The translations under genes and the position numbers were made by a program. A stretch of DNA of 60,000 nucleotides from Apostichopus japonicus. Taxonomy: Eukaryota > Echinodermata > Holothuroidea > Aspidochirotida > Stichopodidae. Location of the stretch: the NCBI RefSeq assembly GCF_037975245.1, contig NC_092571.1:18810917-18870916 (forward strand). The letters are read 5' to 3'. The notes beneath the pieces were generated by a model. The model searched no databases and had not been told where the DNA came from. It worked only from the letters and a program-made list of their open reading frames with translations. Positions within the stretch are counted from its first letter, which is position 1; every line of letters begins with the position of its first letter. Below, one piece after another: positions 46,258 through 57,100 of this stretch.

Positions 46258-47217
46258 TGAAATATGCTTAATCTCTTTAATGCTCCTTTAAGGGATAAAT
46301 TGATACTGACTTCGGCTTCTCAAGTTCCCAGAACAGCAATAAATGTTAATGTAAATCCATATTCTAATAACTCATCCAAATCATATTCTTTTAACTCAAG
46401 GGCGGCGGAAGCACTTTTAATCTGGGGGGGCACCGACATCAAAGGGCACTTTGCCGAAATTCGATTGGACTGATGCAGTTTATATTTAGTACCCTTTATA
46501 ACTCTTATTGTATTATCTTATTTGCGTATACACATCACTCCATCAACGCCCCCCCCCCCCCCTTCAAGAAAAATGTTCATACTAGCACTTCAATATCCAA
46601 TGTGCAAATCGGGAAACAAGGAACAAGTTTTCTTTTGAGACAAAATGAGGCGAAATCTTGCTAGTTGCTAATGTAGGAATCTTCCGAGTTTATTTCGAAT
46701 TTTGTCCATTCGAAATAGCTTTGAGTTTGACCGACAGAAATCCATTAAAAGTCAGGGCGTATAGCCAGGATTTGCAAAGTTGTATGCACGACTGAGCGGA
46801 GCGCCACCATCAGTTGGCGCTGAGCGTACAAGAAAATTTGAGGTTTTACAAACCCCTCAGATGGCCGGAAACGGCCCTTCCCGAGTGTTCATTCTGGTTC
46901 CCTGGCCTCTTGCTAACTTGAGACACCTCAATTTGTATGTAGAAAAAGGGCACATTTTTAACCTGAGGAAAAGTGGGGGGGCACGTGCCCCCTGTGCCCC
47001 CCCGGTTCCGCCGCCCTTGTTTTAACTTCATGTAAACAACTGATCATCCTTGGTTGGCATACAGCACCATTCAAGTTGTAATGGACTAATATATAATACA
47101 CTGTAAACATGTCATTTTAGGCCATAAAAATGTTATGATTTCACATTGAGTTTGTGTTATATCTGAGGAAATGACCTAATTGTCTGTGTATTGTAGACTA
47201 TATAGTCCAGTCACTTG
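46258..47217. repeat. Duplicated segment copy 1, interrupted by hAT-like MITE 1
   Basis: 46258-46396 plus 47020-47217 align with uninterrupted 48418-48724 (ATATGCTTAATCTCTT, CTCCTTTAAG, ATATTCTTTTAACT, AAACATGTCATTT, TTTCACATTGAG, GACTATATAG). The break is exactly at the MITE's target duplication. Confidence 0.8.
46397..47019. mobile_element. hAT-like MITE 1 (623 bp)
   Basis: Perfect 14-bp terminal inverted repeats CAAGGGCGGCGGAA (46397-46410, 47006-47019), exact 8-bp target duplication TTTTAACT on both sides (46389-46396, 47020-47027). Contains GAGCGGAGCGCCACCA, shared with MITE 2. No transposase frame. Confidence 0.92.
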
Positions 47218-47386
47218 ATTTGGCGATTTTTTAAAGGGTCATATCTCAAAACTTGAAAATGTTATAGCAAAAAAAAACATGGAAATGATAGCATGTTTTT
47301 AATAATCAACAACATATACACTTCATTTGGTATCTAAAGTCATCCGTAATGATGTGTGGTAACACTCTGACTGTGTGTCCCAGCTT

Positions 47387-47767
47387 CAGTGGCGGAGCTA
47401 GAGGTATTGGTCAAGGGGGGCGAGAATGGTCTGTAGGGGCGCTTCCGACACTATCTAAGCGGAGCGCCACCACGGGTTGGCGCGGAGCGTACCGGAATTT
47501 TTGAGTAAAGATACTCCCTAGATCGCCTGCAATGACCCTTTCCGGACCTTGCTAATTTGCAGATAAACGAAGAAAAAATAGGTGTCATCGCCAAAACAAT
47601 GTGACTGACAAATGTCAATATGTAGATGAGAGCGCAATGAAAAAGTCAAAAATCGCGAATAACTAAAAACGGTGGTAAAAAGGTGAAAAGGGCGCCAGCA
47701 GTCCATTTGAGTCCGTCAGGGGGGCATCCGCCCCGCCCCCCCTGACTGTATGGACTCTCCGCCACTG
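47387..47767. mobile_element. hAT-like MITE 2 (381 bp)
   Basis: Ends CAGTGGCGGAG / CTCCGCCACTG, 8-bp duplication CCCAGCTT at 47379-47386 and 47768-47775. Internal similarity to MITE 1 (GCGGAGCGCCACCA, GTTGGCGC.GAGCGTAC). Confidence 0.92.
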
Positions 47768-48417
47768 CCCAGCTTCTTACTGCTTTATGTGTGATAATGC
47801 GACATATTCGATCAGTTGAGTCTCCTTTATAATGTTTGCATATAATGTTATAGAAATATAAGAGCGTTACAGAACACACACCAGTAACATAATATACATA
47901 TGCACCCTTGATGCATATTCAGTGAGAACTTTGGAATTAGAAATTGCCTTTTTGAGTTGCAGGACTCGCAGCAATGCATATTTACTATGTCTTTTCGTAC
48001 ATGTGTGGTCCTATACTTACCTTATCCATGCACGTTAAACTCAGTAGGTGCACCCATGTTGGGTTTCTGTACATGGCTGTGTTTGTAAAGACTCCCTTGT
48101 GTTCTCAAGAATTCAATGAATATGAACTTCAATTACACAGTTAGATGACCTCAACACGGTTTTGTTTTGACCTATTCGTGATCTTATGCATTTTCACTGT
48201 TCCTTGGTTGACATGACAACTCCCCCTGTCAACATTCCTCCCTCTAAATATTATAAAGTTGTCTACAGCTCCTGTATCACTCCGTAGAGCACATGTACAG
48301 CCTAAGCTAATGATAGTACAATATTATTATATTTTTATGGTCCAAGGAAAAGTGAAAAAAAAATTGAGCTCTGAAAAGGGTTGCTATATATCTGTTCTGG
48401 TTTTCATGATATTAACC

Positions 48418-48724
48418 CTTAAAATATGCTTAATCTCTTGAATTCTCCTTTAAGAATAAATCGACGATGACGTCATCTCCTCGTGCAGTGCTTGTCTAAA
48501 TGTTAATGTTGTTAAATTCTAACAACCCAAACAAAACATATTCTTTTAACTTGATACAACCAACATACCACCCTTAGATGACATTCAACACCATTTGTAA
48601 TTGACAATTGTTTATGCATCGAAAACATGTCATTTATATACAAAAATCGTATGCTTTCACATTGAGGTTTGTATACATGCATCTAAGGAACTGATCTAAT
48701 GGTATTAAGACTATATAGACCAGT
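48418..48724. repeat. Duplicated segment copy 2 (empty site)
   Basis: Uninterrupted partner of 46258-47217; holds a single ATTCTTTTAACTTG where MITE 1 sits in copy 1. Confidence 0.8.
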
Positions 48725-48866
48725 TACCTTAAATTGATGAACCTTAGCAGTTTACACTTAACACTTAAATAGTACACAACTTAGAATACTTCAATGGATC
48801 TACTGAATGAATTTCATAACCATTATGAGATTTTGTTTTCAAACATCATTGCAAAATTGATTAAAG

Positions 48867-49238
48867 CAAGGGCGTAGGAACCGGGGGGGCTGGGGGGCGC
48901 CAGCCCCCCCCCCCAGTGAAAAATGTGGAGGGGCGGAAGTATCATTCCGCCCCCCCGCTTCGCAAGTCAGAAAACCCCTTTTTCATTTCCAAATGAGAAA
49001 AAAAAGCTCATTTGGAGCACCAAATTGCATCTAAGGCCAGGTAAAAATACAAAATTAAGTTTACAAAATGGAGTCGGTGTTGAAGTGTGCTATATTGCAC
49101 CAAATTGCATCTGAGGCCACCTGGAAATGCAAAAAATTTCCAAAGGGGAGGGGGACACCCCCTCCCCTTAGACCCCTCCCCCAGGCCGGCCATCAGTCTT
49201 CAGCCCCCCCCACTCAAAAGTACCTTCCTACGCCACTG
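48867..49238. mobile_element. hAT-like MITE 3 (372 bp)
   Basis: Ends CAAGGGCGTAGGAA and TTCCTACGCCACTG (12 of 14), 8-bp duplication GATTAAAG at 48859-48866 and 49239-49246. Includes an internal direct repeat of GCACCAAATTGCATCT.GGCC. Confidence 0.9.
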
Positions 49239-49249
49239 GATTAAAGCCA

Positions 49250-51655
49250 ATTCAAGAGTCTTGCAAGTTGAATATCTGAAGAAAAGTTATGAACCTTTGA
49301 TTCGGTAATATTTCCTTACCTAATGATATATAAATCAAAACTACAGTATGAAATGTTGCCCCGAAAGGAAATTAGAGCGGTATTGAAGAACTTAGCATGC
49401 ATAGATTCCTCATGTGTGACCTGATTAAATCACTTTGGCTTCGGCTTTGAGTACAACGTTTCCATATACTGCTGTGTTGGACGAATCTAACCGTGGTAGT
49501 AAATACCGACTTTGCGATCCGCTTTATAGTCATTGTCGACTTTGCAATCCGCGGTCTCACTCACAATTTTGCAAGGTCGGTAAGACCCCCTTTTTGGTTT
49601 GTTTGTATCCCCAACTTGTAATCAGGTTTGAATTTTCTAATTTTCTTCCATTAAATGCAACTTCGTGTCTCTCCAGTCTCTTCAGCCGCAGCAATGATTG
49701 TCAAGGCAACAATACTCCATGCACTATATAGCCGGCATTTCCCTTCCTCCTTATTCAAATTTGAACATTAGAAGATTAAGGAAACTTGTTTTACATCCCC
49801 CCCCCCCCACCTTATCTCATATTTCCAGTGACATGCGCGAAAGGTGGTCACGCCCCTCTCCCACCATCACCTCCATTCGTCAGTCGGGGGTGGCTCAGTT
49901 TGAGTTGGTCTAGTCAAGGGATTGATACATTCTGCTGGAGAAATATTAGACCACTGCTATACGAGTGTGCAGCCCCTCGCCACCCCTTCCCGGTTCAGTC
50001 TTATTACAAGAAAAATGAATTTGATATCTTTCACTGGCCGCCGGATATTTTTCCGGGTCTGTACCCCATGCGCCCCATCGAAAGCATTGCAGGTGCAGTC
50101 AAAAGTCTGACCTTTGGAAACAAGCATCATATGCACGGTATCTCATGATAAGGGAATCTGCCGGCATATCTGTATCTGTATTAAAAGCTCGTCATAGAAT
50201 GTGCAACACTGTTTGAATGCCCCTGCGTGTTAACTAGACAATTGAAATGTTTATTTAAATCCGGTGACACCATTGTTTTCTTCACAACAAATCACCTGAG
50301 TTACAAACACCATGACATCACTTTGTCCTACTTGACGTTTGTTTGATTATCTTCTGGGTTAACGAGAACAGTTTAGAGGACGCTCTTTCAAAAAACGCAA
50401 ACAGATTATGCACACACAGAGCCGTATACATACGGCTCTGTGCACACACAGACCAGAGCGCCCCCTCGAGAAATAAGGGATTATTTTGATACGATTTAAA
50501 TAAGCCTGTGCCTGTTTTAAACAATGGTAGAGATTTTGTACGAAAGCCAGACAATCTTCATTGTACAGAAAGACTCTAACTCGACCCCCTATATCAGGAC
50601 TGCCAAGTAATACTCCTGGGGAGGGAGGAGGGGGGGGGGGATTGATGAACCGATAAATAACTTCTTTTTCAGTTAAACAGGTTTATGAGATTAGTCAATA
50701 TTTATTTGAACTACTCTAGTGGGCACTACACCGGGTCCCGGAAAGCCACAATGGCGGCATTGTCCTAGTTACGCCATTGCTTATTATATTCTTAATAGTC
50801 CTATCTTTAAGCCATAAATGCTTTAGACAGTTGGTAGGGTTTCATTTGCAACATAGCAATTCTACTCAACTGACACATCTAATGCAAAAGAGAAATGCAT
50901 TTTGTTTTAAATTGAATTTAAAAATCATACCTTGTACACGGTTCTTTGAGGACCCCATTCAGATAAAATTAAGATGTGATATCAGGATATTTCTATTTTC
51001 TGGTAGTAATTAAGATGATCCACTCGAATTGTTCAGTTTTAATTCTTCACACCGACAGCTGCTTCGTGGCCTTAGAAGTTCCTCTATACACAACCGAGCT
51101 ACGTCCAAGTTGACCTTTGATTCCAAATGTCGTCATGATTTGGTTAAATCCTAAGTTACGTCTCCATTTTGAGCCTGTGCTGTGTTTAATTAAAGGCTGA
51201 ACAATTGAAGGATATCTTGCAAGATATCATTTAGTACCCCTCAATTTCTATGGCAACATGAACTAGATTAAGGTTTGGCATATGTTGACAAAAACCAAAT
51301 GGATGATTGTGTAATGTATAGATGTCTGTACCAGGACAGAAGTCCTACGTTGAGGAAAGGGGTTGGGGATTGGGGAGGATGGTGGGTGGAGGGGTTGGGT
51401 GGGGTGGAGGGGGAATGGCGGGAGAAAAGAAAACGGGAAAGATAACTGTCCTTTATTGCTTTAGGTCAATATTTAATGACACAAGTGCATCTTGTTCTTG
51501 TTCTTGAGATGTCCTTGTTCAAGTTGTATCTTTCTATGCTCTATGATATTTGTACTGAATAGAATTTTGAAAAAGAAGCTAAATTAAGAGAATGTTCATC
51601 GTCTTCAGGGATAAATCAGTTAATATGGCGTACGTTGAATTTACCTTGTAGCTCA
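49250..51655. other. Gene-free region
   Basis: No gene recognised. Contains a perfect hairpin (50415-50442), a possible hAT end AGTTACGCCATTG at 50767-50779, and G- or C-runs. Confidence 0.45.
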
Positions 51656-51659
51656 CCAG

Positions 51660-51870
51660 CAATAATTGTAACCAATATGGAAGGGTAATAACACGGCAAA
51701 TGATTGTATGTTATTGGCAAGCGAAGTAATAACCGATGCATGCCTATATGATGTGCACATTAACATGTTGAACGCGCGCGGAGCGCGTGAAACATTTTTG
51801 TTATATTTTTCAAGTCGTTACAGCCCCCCCCCCCCCCCAATAAAAATCAAATTGGGCTCCTACGCCTATG
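51660..51870. mobile_element. Partial relative of hAT-like MITE 4
   Basis: Matches 33310-33501: TATGGAAGGGTAATAA, ATGATTGTATGTTA, TTATATTTTTC, AAGTCGTT.ACAGCCCCC and the end CTCCTACGCCTATG. The left end was not found, so no flanking duplication can be checked. Confidence 0.65.
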
Positions 51871-52018
51871 GATATGATGCCCGTTATTTAAATAGGTCTG
51901 ATGCCACATCGAAGGAGACAAATTATTATACGCAGCTATCTGATACTGATGTAACTGTACTGTAACAATGCACATGCTAGCATGACCGAGGCAAGGCATG
52001 ACTGCATTCCACCGTGAG

Positions 52019-52437
52019 AAGAATTTTCATCAAAGGTGTTGAAAACAAGGAGTGTATTTTCCAGTGACGGTACCAGAATGAGAAGGAAAGAGGGATAAGT
52101 GGATGGCGAGCAAACAGGTTGGGCAAACGTTTTGGAAGTGCCAAACGCAACTCTATGAAGTGCACATTACGGCAAATTGTTGGGAGGGGGCAGTGGAGGT
52201 GGGGGGGGGGGGGGGTTAGACGTGCTTCAGTTTTGCCGGAAAGAATTTTCACCAAAGGTGTTGAAAACAAGGAGTGTATTTTCCAGTGACGGTACCAGAA
52301 TGGAAGGGACGAAGGATAAGTGGATGGCGAGCAAACAGGTTGGGGAAACTTTTTGGAAGTGCTAAGCGCAACTTTATCAAGTGCACATTACGGCAAATTG
52401 TTGGGAGGGGGCCAGTGGGGGTGGGGGGGGGGTCAGA
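52019..52437. repeat. Two-copy tandem repeat, ~215 bp
   Basis: AGAATTTTCA..AAAGGTGTTG through GGCAAATTGTTGGGAGGGGG occurs twice, ending in G-runs of different length. Confidence 0.92.
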
Positions 52438-52646
52438 CGGGAGGCTATACTATTATAATTAGGTGAAACTTCCTTCTTCCATAACCCTCGGCGCCATGCA
52501 CCACTGGCAGCAACGCGATATCGTGAATCTCGACTTAGGAAGTTGGGACGGATACATTAACTTGCTGTCTCCCATTTCCAGAACTTGCTCACCACCCGCC
52601 TGTGCTTACATAAATGGTAAAGAATTGAGAAATAAGGTTTGAAGGA

Positions 52647-52969
52647 CTCCCTCGCCCTCCCGGCTCCCTCGCCCTCCCGGCTCCCTCGCCCTCCCGGCTC
52701 CCTCGCCCTCCCGGCTCCCTCGCCCTCCCGGCTCCCTCGCCCTCCCGGCTCCCTCGCCCTCCCGGCTCCCTCGCCCTCCCGGCTCCCTCGCCCTCCCGGC
52801 TCCCTCGCCCTCCCGGCTCCCTCGCCCTCCCGGCTCCCTCGCCCTCCCGGCTCCCTCGCCCTCCCGGCTCCCTCGCCCTCCCGGCTCCCTCGCCCTCCCG
52901 GCTCCCTCGCCCTCCCGGCTCCCTCGCCCTCCCGGCTCCCTCGCCCTCCCGGCTCCCTCGCCCTCCCGG
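52647..52969. repeat. GC-rich minisatellite, 19 perfect 17-bp units
   Basis: CTCCCTCGCCCTCCCGG repeated 19 times (323 bp) without visible variation. As 17 is not divisible by 3, it gives a 17-residue repeat through open frames; not a gene. Confidence 0.97.
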
Positions 52970-53153
52970 CTATATCCTAACTTACTCTAATTTGATAAAT
53001 GTCTGATATATAATTGGATTAATGTCACAAATGTTGTATTGGCTCGTATGGTTTATGCAAGGAGGCTGGGCTTCAGCGTGCACCATGCAAAAGGTGTCAA
53101 ACTTCTGCTATATCCTAACTTACTCTAATTTGATAAATGTCTGATATTTAATT
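52970..53153. repeat. Direct repeat pair beside minisatellite
   Basis: TATATCCTAACTTACTCTAA and the following ~25 bp occur at 52970 and 53108. Confidence 0.85.
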
Positions 53154-53159
53154 CAATTA

Positions 53160-54043
53160 ACCCCGAGAAACACCCTAATTGTCTATAAATGTGGCTGAAT
53201 TTAATACATAGGGTACTTAACATAATCTACAAAAAATAAACAGGTCTATTAGAGTCATAAGATTATGATCAAAACAAACAACGACTTGAACAAGTTCAAA
53301 ATCTGGGATTATGAAATTATGTGCAAATTCAGCAACACCACGTAAACCACCGTACAGAAGCAACATATGCAGTAACGTAGATGGCAAATAACCCGAAGGC
53401 AAGGTGAGCCCCAGTGTGTAATACTTAGAGTAATGATACGTTTCATTTTAAATTAGTTCTGAACCGACAAGGTTAATTTGAAAGCAGCTTAATCTTGTTC
53501 AAATGTCTGTAGATTGTGTTATATGACGAATGTTGCTACGCCATGGTAAACTAGGCATAGGCTAGGCTACGTTAGGCAACTATTGTCAACAAAGCCTTGA
53601 CTTGAGTAGTTAAGTCAGAGGTTCATGCACATGATATATCTTAGCCTATTTACTTTGTTGTAGATTCAACGACAGATGATCAAACTCAATTGTGGTTTAG
53701 TAAATGAGAAGGTTACAAGAATTAGATTATATTTGCCAACTCAAACAGAAAGTTCAGTTTATCTAATATTAATAATAACCAGTGTTATTGCTTGATCTTA
53801 GACTTTAGAGAATGGAATTTTTGTGCATAAACAGGATGGGTGATGAATACTGATGATGACTAGAATCACCAGTGTCAGTTGAACTCTTTCATAAATGTAT
53901 TTCTTCTGACACTGTATTTCTTCTGACACTGAACTACACTGACAATTCCTACCAACTGAATCAATGGACAGATGTAACTTTTTAGGAATAAATACTGCAT
54001 TAGTAAGCAAATTTTTAACCCTGACTGTTTTCCTTTGTTTTAG
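53160..54043. other. Upstream region of GLT8D-like gene
   Basis: No coding exon seen. AAG/GTGAGC at 53401-53409 could be a donor for a non-coding first exon; no core promoter stands out. Confidence 0.3.
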
Positions 54044-54121
54044 CAAAACAATCCTGGAATTTATCTGAAGGACACTGACATTTACCAAATGATATTATGG
54101 CTCGGTTTTACCCAACCACAG
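54044..54121 (+). CDS. GLT8D1-like: GLT8D-like exon with start codon
   Basis: The acceptor TTTGTTTTAG ends at 54043. The chosen ATG at 54097 has A at -3 and G at +4 and opens MARFYPTT, then GTAAGT in phase 1. An out-of-frame ATG at 54089 has a weak context and opens a 68-codon frame that runs into the intron, so it was not chosen. 54044-54096 is leader. Confidence 0.75.
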
Positions 54122-57100
54122 GTAAGTATTTCTCTCATATCATTGTACAAGGCTTTTGATTTATATTTTAGTCATTCTTCTGTGGTTATTTTACTTGCTC
54201 TTGTTAACCCCATAATTAGTTATAATATTTCTGCTGACTTTTTACAGAATCATAAGAAAGATTACAAAATTATATTACAAAACCGTTGGCATTGATTCTG
54301 CCTCTGAGGAAGATAGGGTTGAAATGTCAGGCCCTCTAACCGTTACATATTACAACACCGAACAGGTTTAGAAATTGAGCAAGCAAATAAGCTGAAGTTT
54401 CTGTCCAGAAAGCAGGAGAGGGCTGGGCAAAAACATAGCTTGAGTTTGCATGTAAACCCCTTAAAAAGAAGTAAACCTTTAACAATTTCAGATCACATTT
54501 GAACTATAAACAAGATACAGTATAGAACTTCAGACTTATTCCCAGTTTTTAATGATATGGCATTTGTTTACCTTCTCATTACTTGATTTTTACTGGCCAA
54601 ACAACAATTAATTGTATGGTAAGATATTGCAATGTCTTCACTGAGCTTTCTTCAATTATTTATTCAAATGGATAATGAAAGTGTATAATTTCTTGTTTTT
54701 CTATTCATTCAGTGTTGGCTGTATTAGTTGTCCTTGTGGTTCTGATTTCCATCTTTACCATCCCCAAACTCAAATCAAACCCAGAGAAACTGACCAATAA
54801 AGATGTCCAAGAGAGGGATGGTGAGTACATTATAGACTAATGCTTTGGCCTAGGGGACTTCCCATCCCCTGTTGCAGAGTATGAGGGGGGGGGTGGTTGG
54901 TTTTGTACTTGGTATACAGAGATAAACATAAAAGTATGCACATCTGGTGGACTCAACGTCCACTTTACTATGGACTGGGACTTGGCTCACACTACGGTGT
55001 ACCGGACTGGGACTTGAATCAAACTAAGGTGCACTGGACAGGGACTTGACTCACACTAAGGTGCACTTGACAGGGACTTGGCTCACACTTAGGTGCACTG
55101 GACTGGGACTAAGGTTCACCCGACTGGGACTTGACTCAAACTAAGGTGCACTGGACTGGGACTTGACTCAAACTAAGGTGCACTGGTATGGGACTTGAAT
55201 CACACTATGGTGTACCGGACTGGGGCTTGACTCAAACTAAGGTGCGCTGGGCTGGGACTTGAATCAAACTAAGTTGAACTGGACAGGGACTTGGCTCACA
55301 CTTAGGTGCACCAGACTGGACTTGACTCACACTTAGGTGCACCAGACTGGGACTTGACTCAAACTAAGGTGCACTGGACTGTAACATGACTCAGACTTGG
55401 GATTTAACTCTGGTTTGGTTCAGACTTTAGATATATGAACTCAACATCAGCTGTACAATTTAAATCCCTTTTCATGATCTTCTCAGATTCAATGAATGAT
55501 TGTTTTTGTAATCCTCAGACACATTATGTACAATGTTGAATAATTTATCCTGGCATTGCATAACAAAATGTCTCACATGATGGCCACATTGCTATAAGAC
55601 AAATACACTAACAAGTTTTATACAAATATGATTGCTATTTAGTGATGAAAGTGTACAATTTCTACACAATTTCTAGAGGCTTAATTACTACCCGTATAAC
55701 ATATTTTCACTTCTGACTGGCGTCATCAGAAAAGGCAAAGACTCTATCATGGTAACGTATGGAAAAGTGCTATGCAAATTTGGCAAAGTGCTATGCAAAA
55801 TGGCAAAGTGCTGCATAAGTGCAACGATGTATAGTAGTTTCTGTACACAGGAAACACAGTATTTTATGAGAGGCAAACTTCAGAGCCTTCAATACTGTTA
55901 CACTAAGTTATTACTTGAAATGATACACTAAAAGTCACATTGTGCTTAATTCAAGGGCTCAATGGTTCAGTCAGTTAAACTCAGGACTTTTGTACCTGAT
56001 TTGAATGGTTTACATTAGTGAAGACATTCTCTTACTGTAATCTACCAAACTTTGTGTACAATTTGCTAGAACCCTTTCATTTTCTTATAACACCTGTGAG
56101 CAAAATGAGTTGCTAATAAACTACTTGCGTACTAAAACTGTCTGTGCAAGTGAAGTACTGTATTTGACGTTGATTTTACAGTGAAAGTGAACCAGTTGAT
56201 AATTAAAGATGAAAAGGAGGAAGTCAAAGAAGCAGAGCCGGTCAAGGAAGAGGAAGGAAGAAAGGAAGATGTAAAAGATGATGAAGAAGTTAGATATAGA
56301 GGCGATAAAGAAGAGGTTGTAAACAATAATGTGGAGGAGAAAGAGGACGCAGATGAAGATGGCTCATCTTCGTCCACTGATGGTGATGATAAGGAGACCA
56401 CGTATGAAAACGTGATAAATGTTCTAGTTACCTCCGACAACCGAACACTTGGTGGATTGGTGGCAGCAGTCAATAGTATTTATATGAACACACTTGCTCG
56501 TGTAAAGTTTTATCTCCTCGTCGATAAAGTTTCCGTATCCCATTTAAAGTGAGTTTTCTTCATGGAGTTAAAAGGCAAAGTGAATGCATTTGTCATGGCA
56601 TGTGTGTGGTTACCTGTTGCCATGGCTTGTATACTCTTATATTTACCATGCATAGCCTACATGACTGTTATACATGGTTTGAAGTTCTTGGCTGTTATAC
56701 TAAATGCTTTTACTAAACTGGTGTCAATTAAAGATAAAGCCAAGAAGGTTTCAATGGTGTAAGAGAAAGGCTTGTTGTGTTACACACATGTTGCATAAAC
56801 TCTTTAATCTCTTGCTGTAGTGGTAGGTCGGGTATCCTTAAAGTAAGAACCAGAACATTCAATTCACCTATGCTGGTTACTATATCATATTTAATTTAGC
56901 ACCTCAATCAGACTTTTATGGTACTGATAACTGATATAATTTATTTAAAAAATCATGCGATTGAAGAATTGAGGATTATGTTAAACCTGTACATCACTAA
57001 GCAAGCACTTTTTGATATTTAAGAATATCTTCCACTTTTCATTTGTTTTGGGAGGTTGTTACTGATATTTCATTATTTGTATAGTATCATACAGTAGGAT

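Noticed and set aside
56562-56762. 66-codon hydrophobic open frame after GLT8D-like exon 3
   Set aside because: Lies in the intron; exons 3 and 4 join in frame without it and it has no acceptor.
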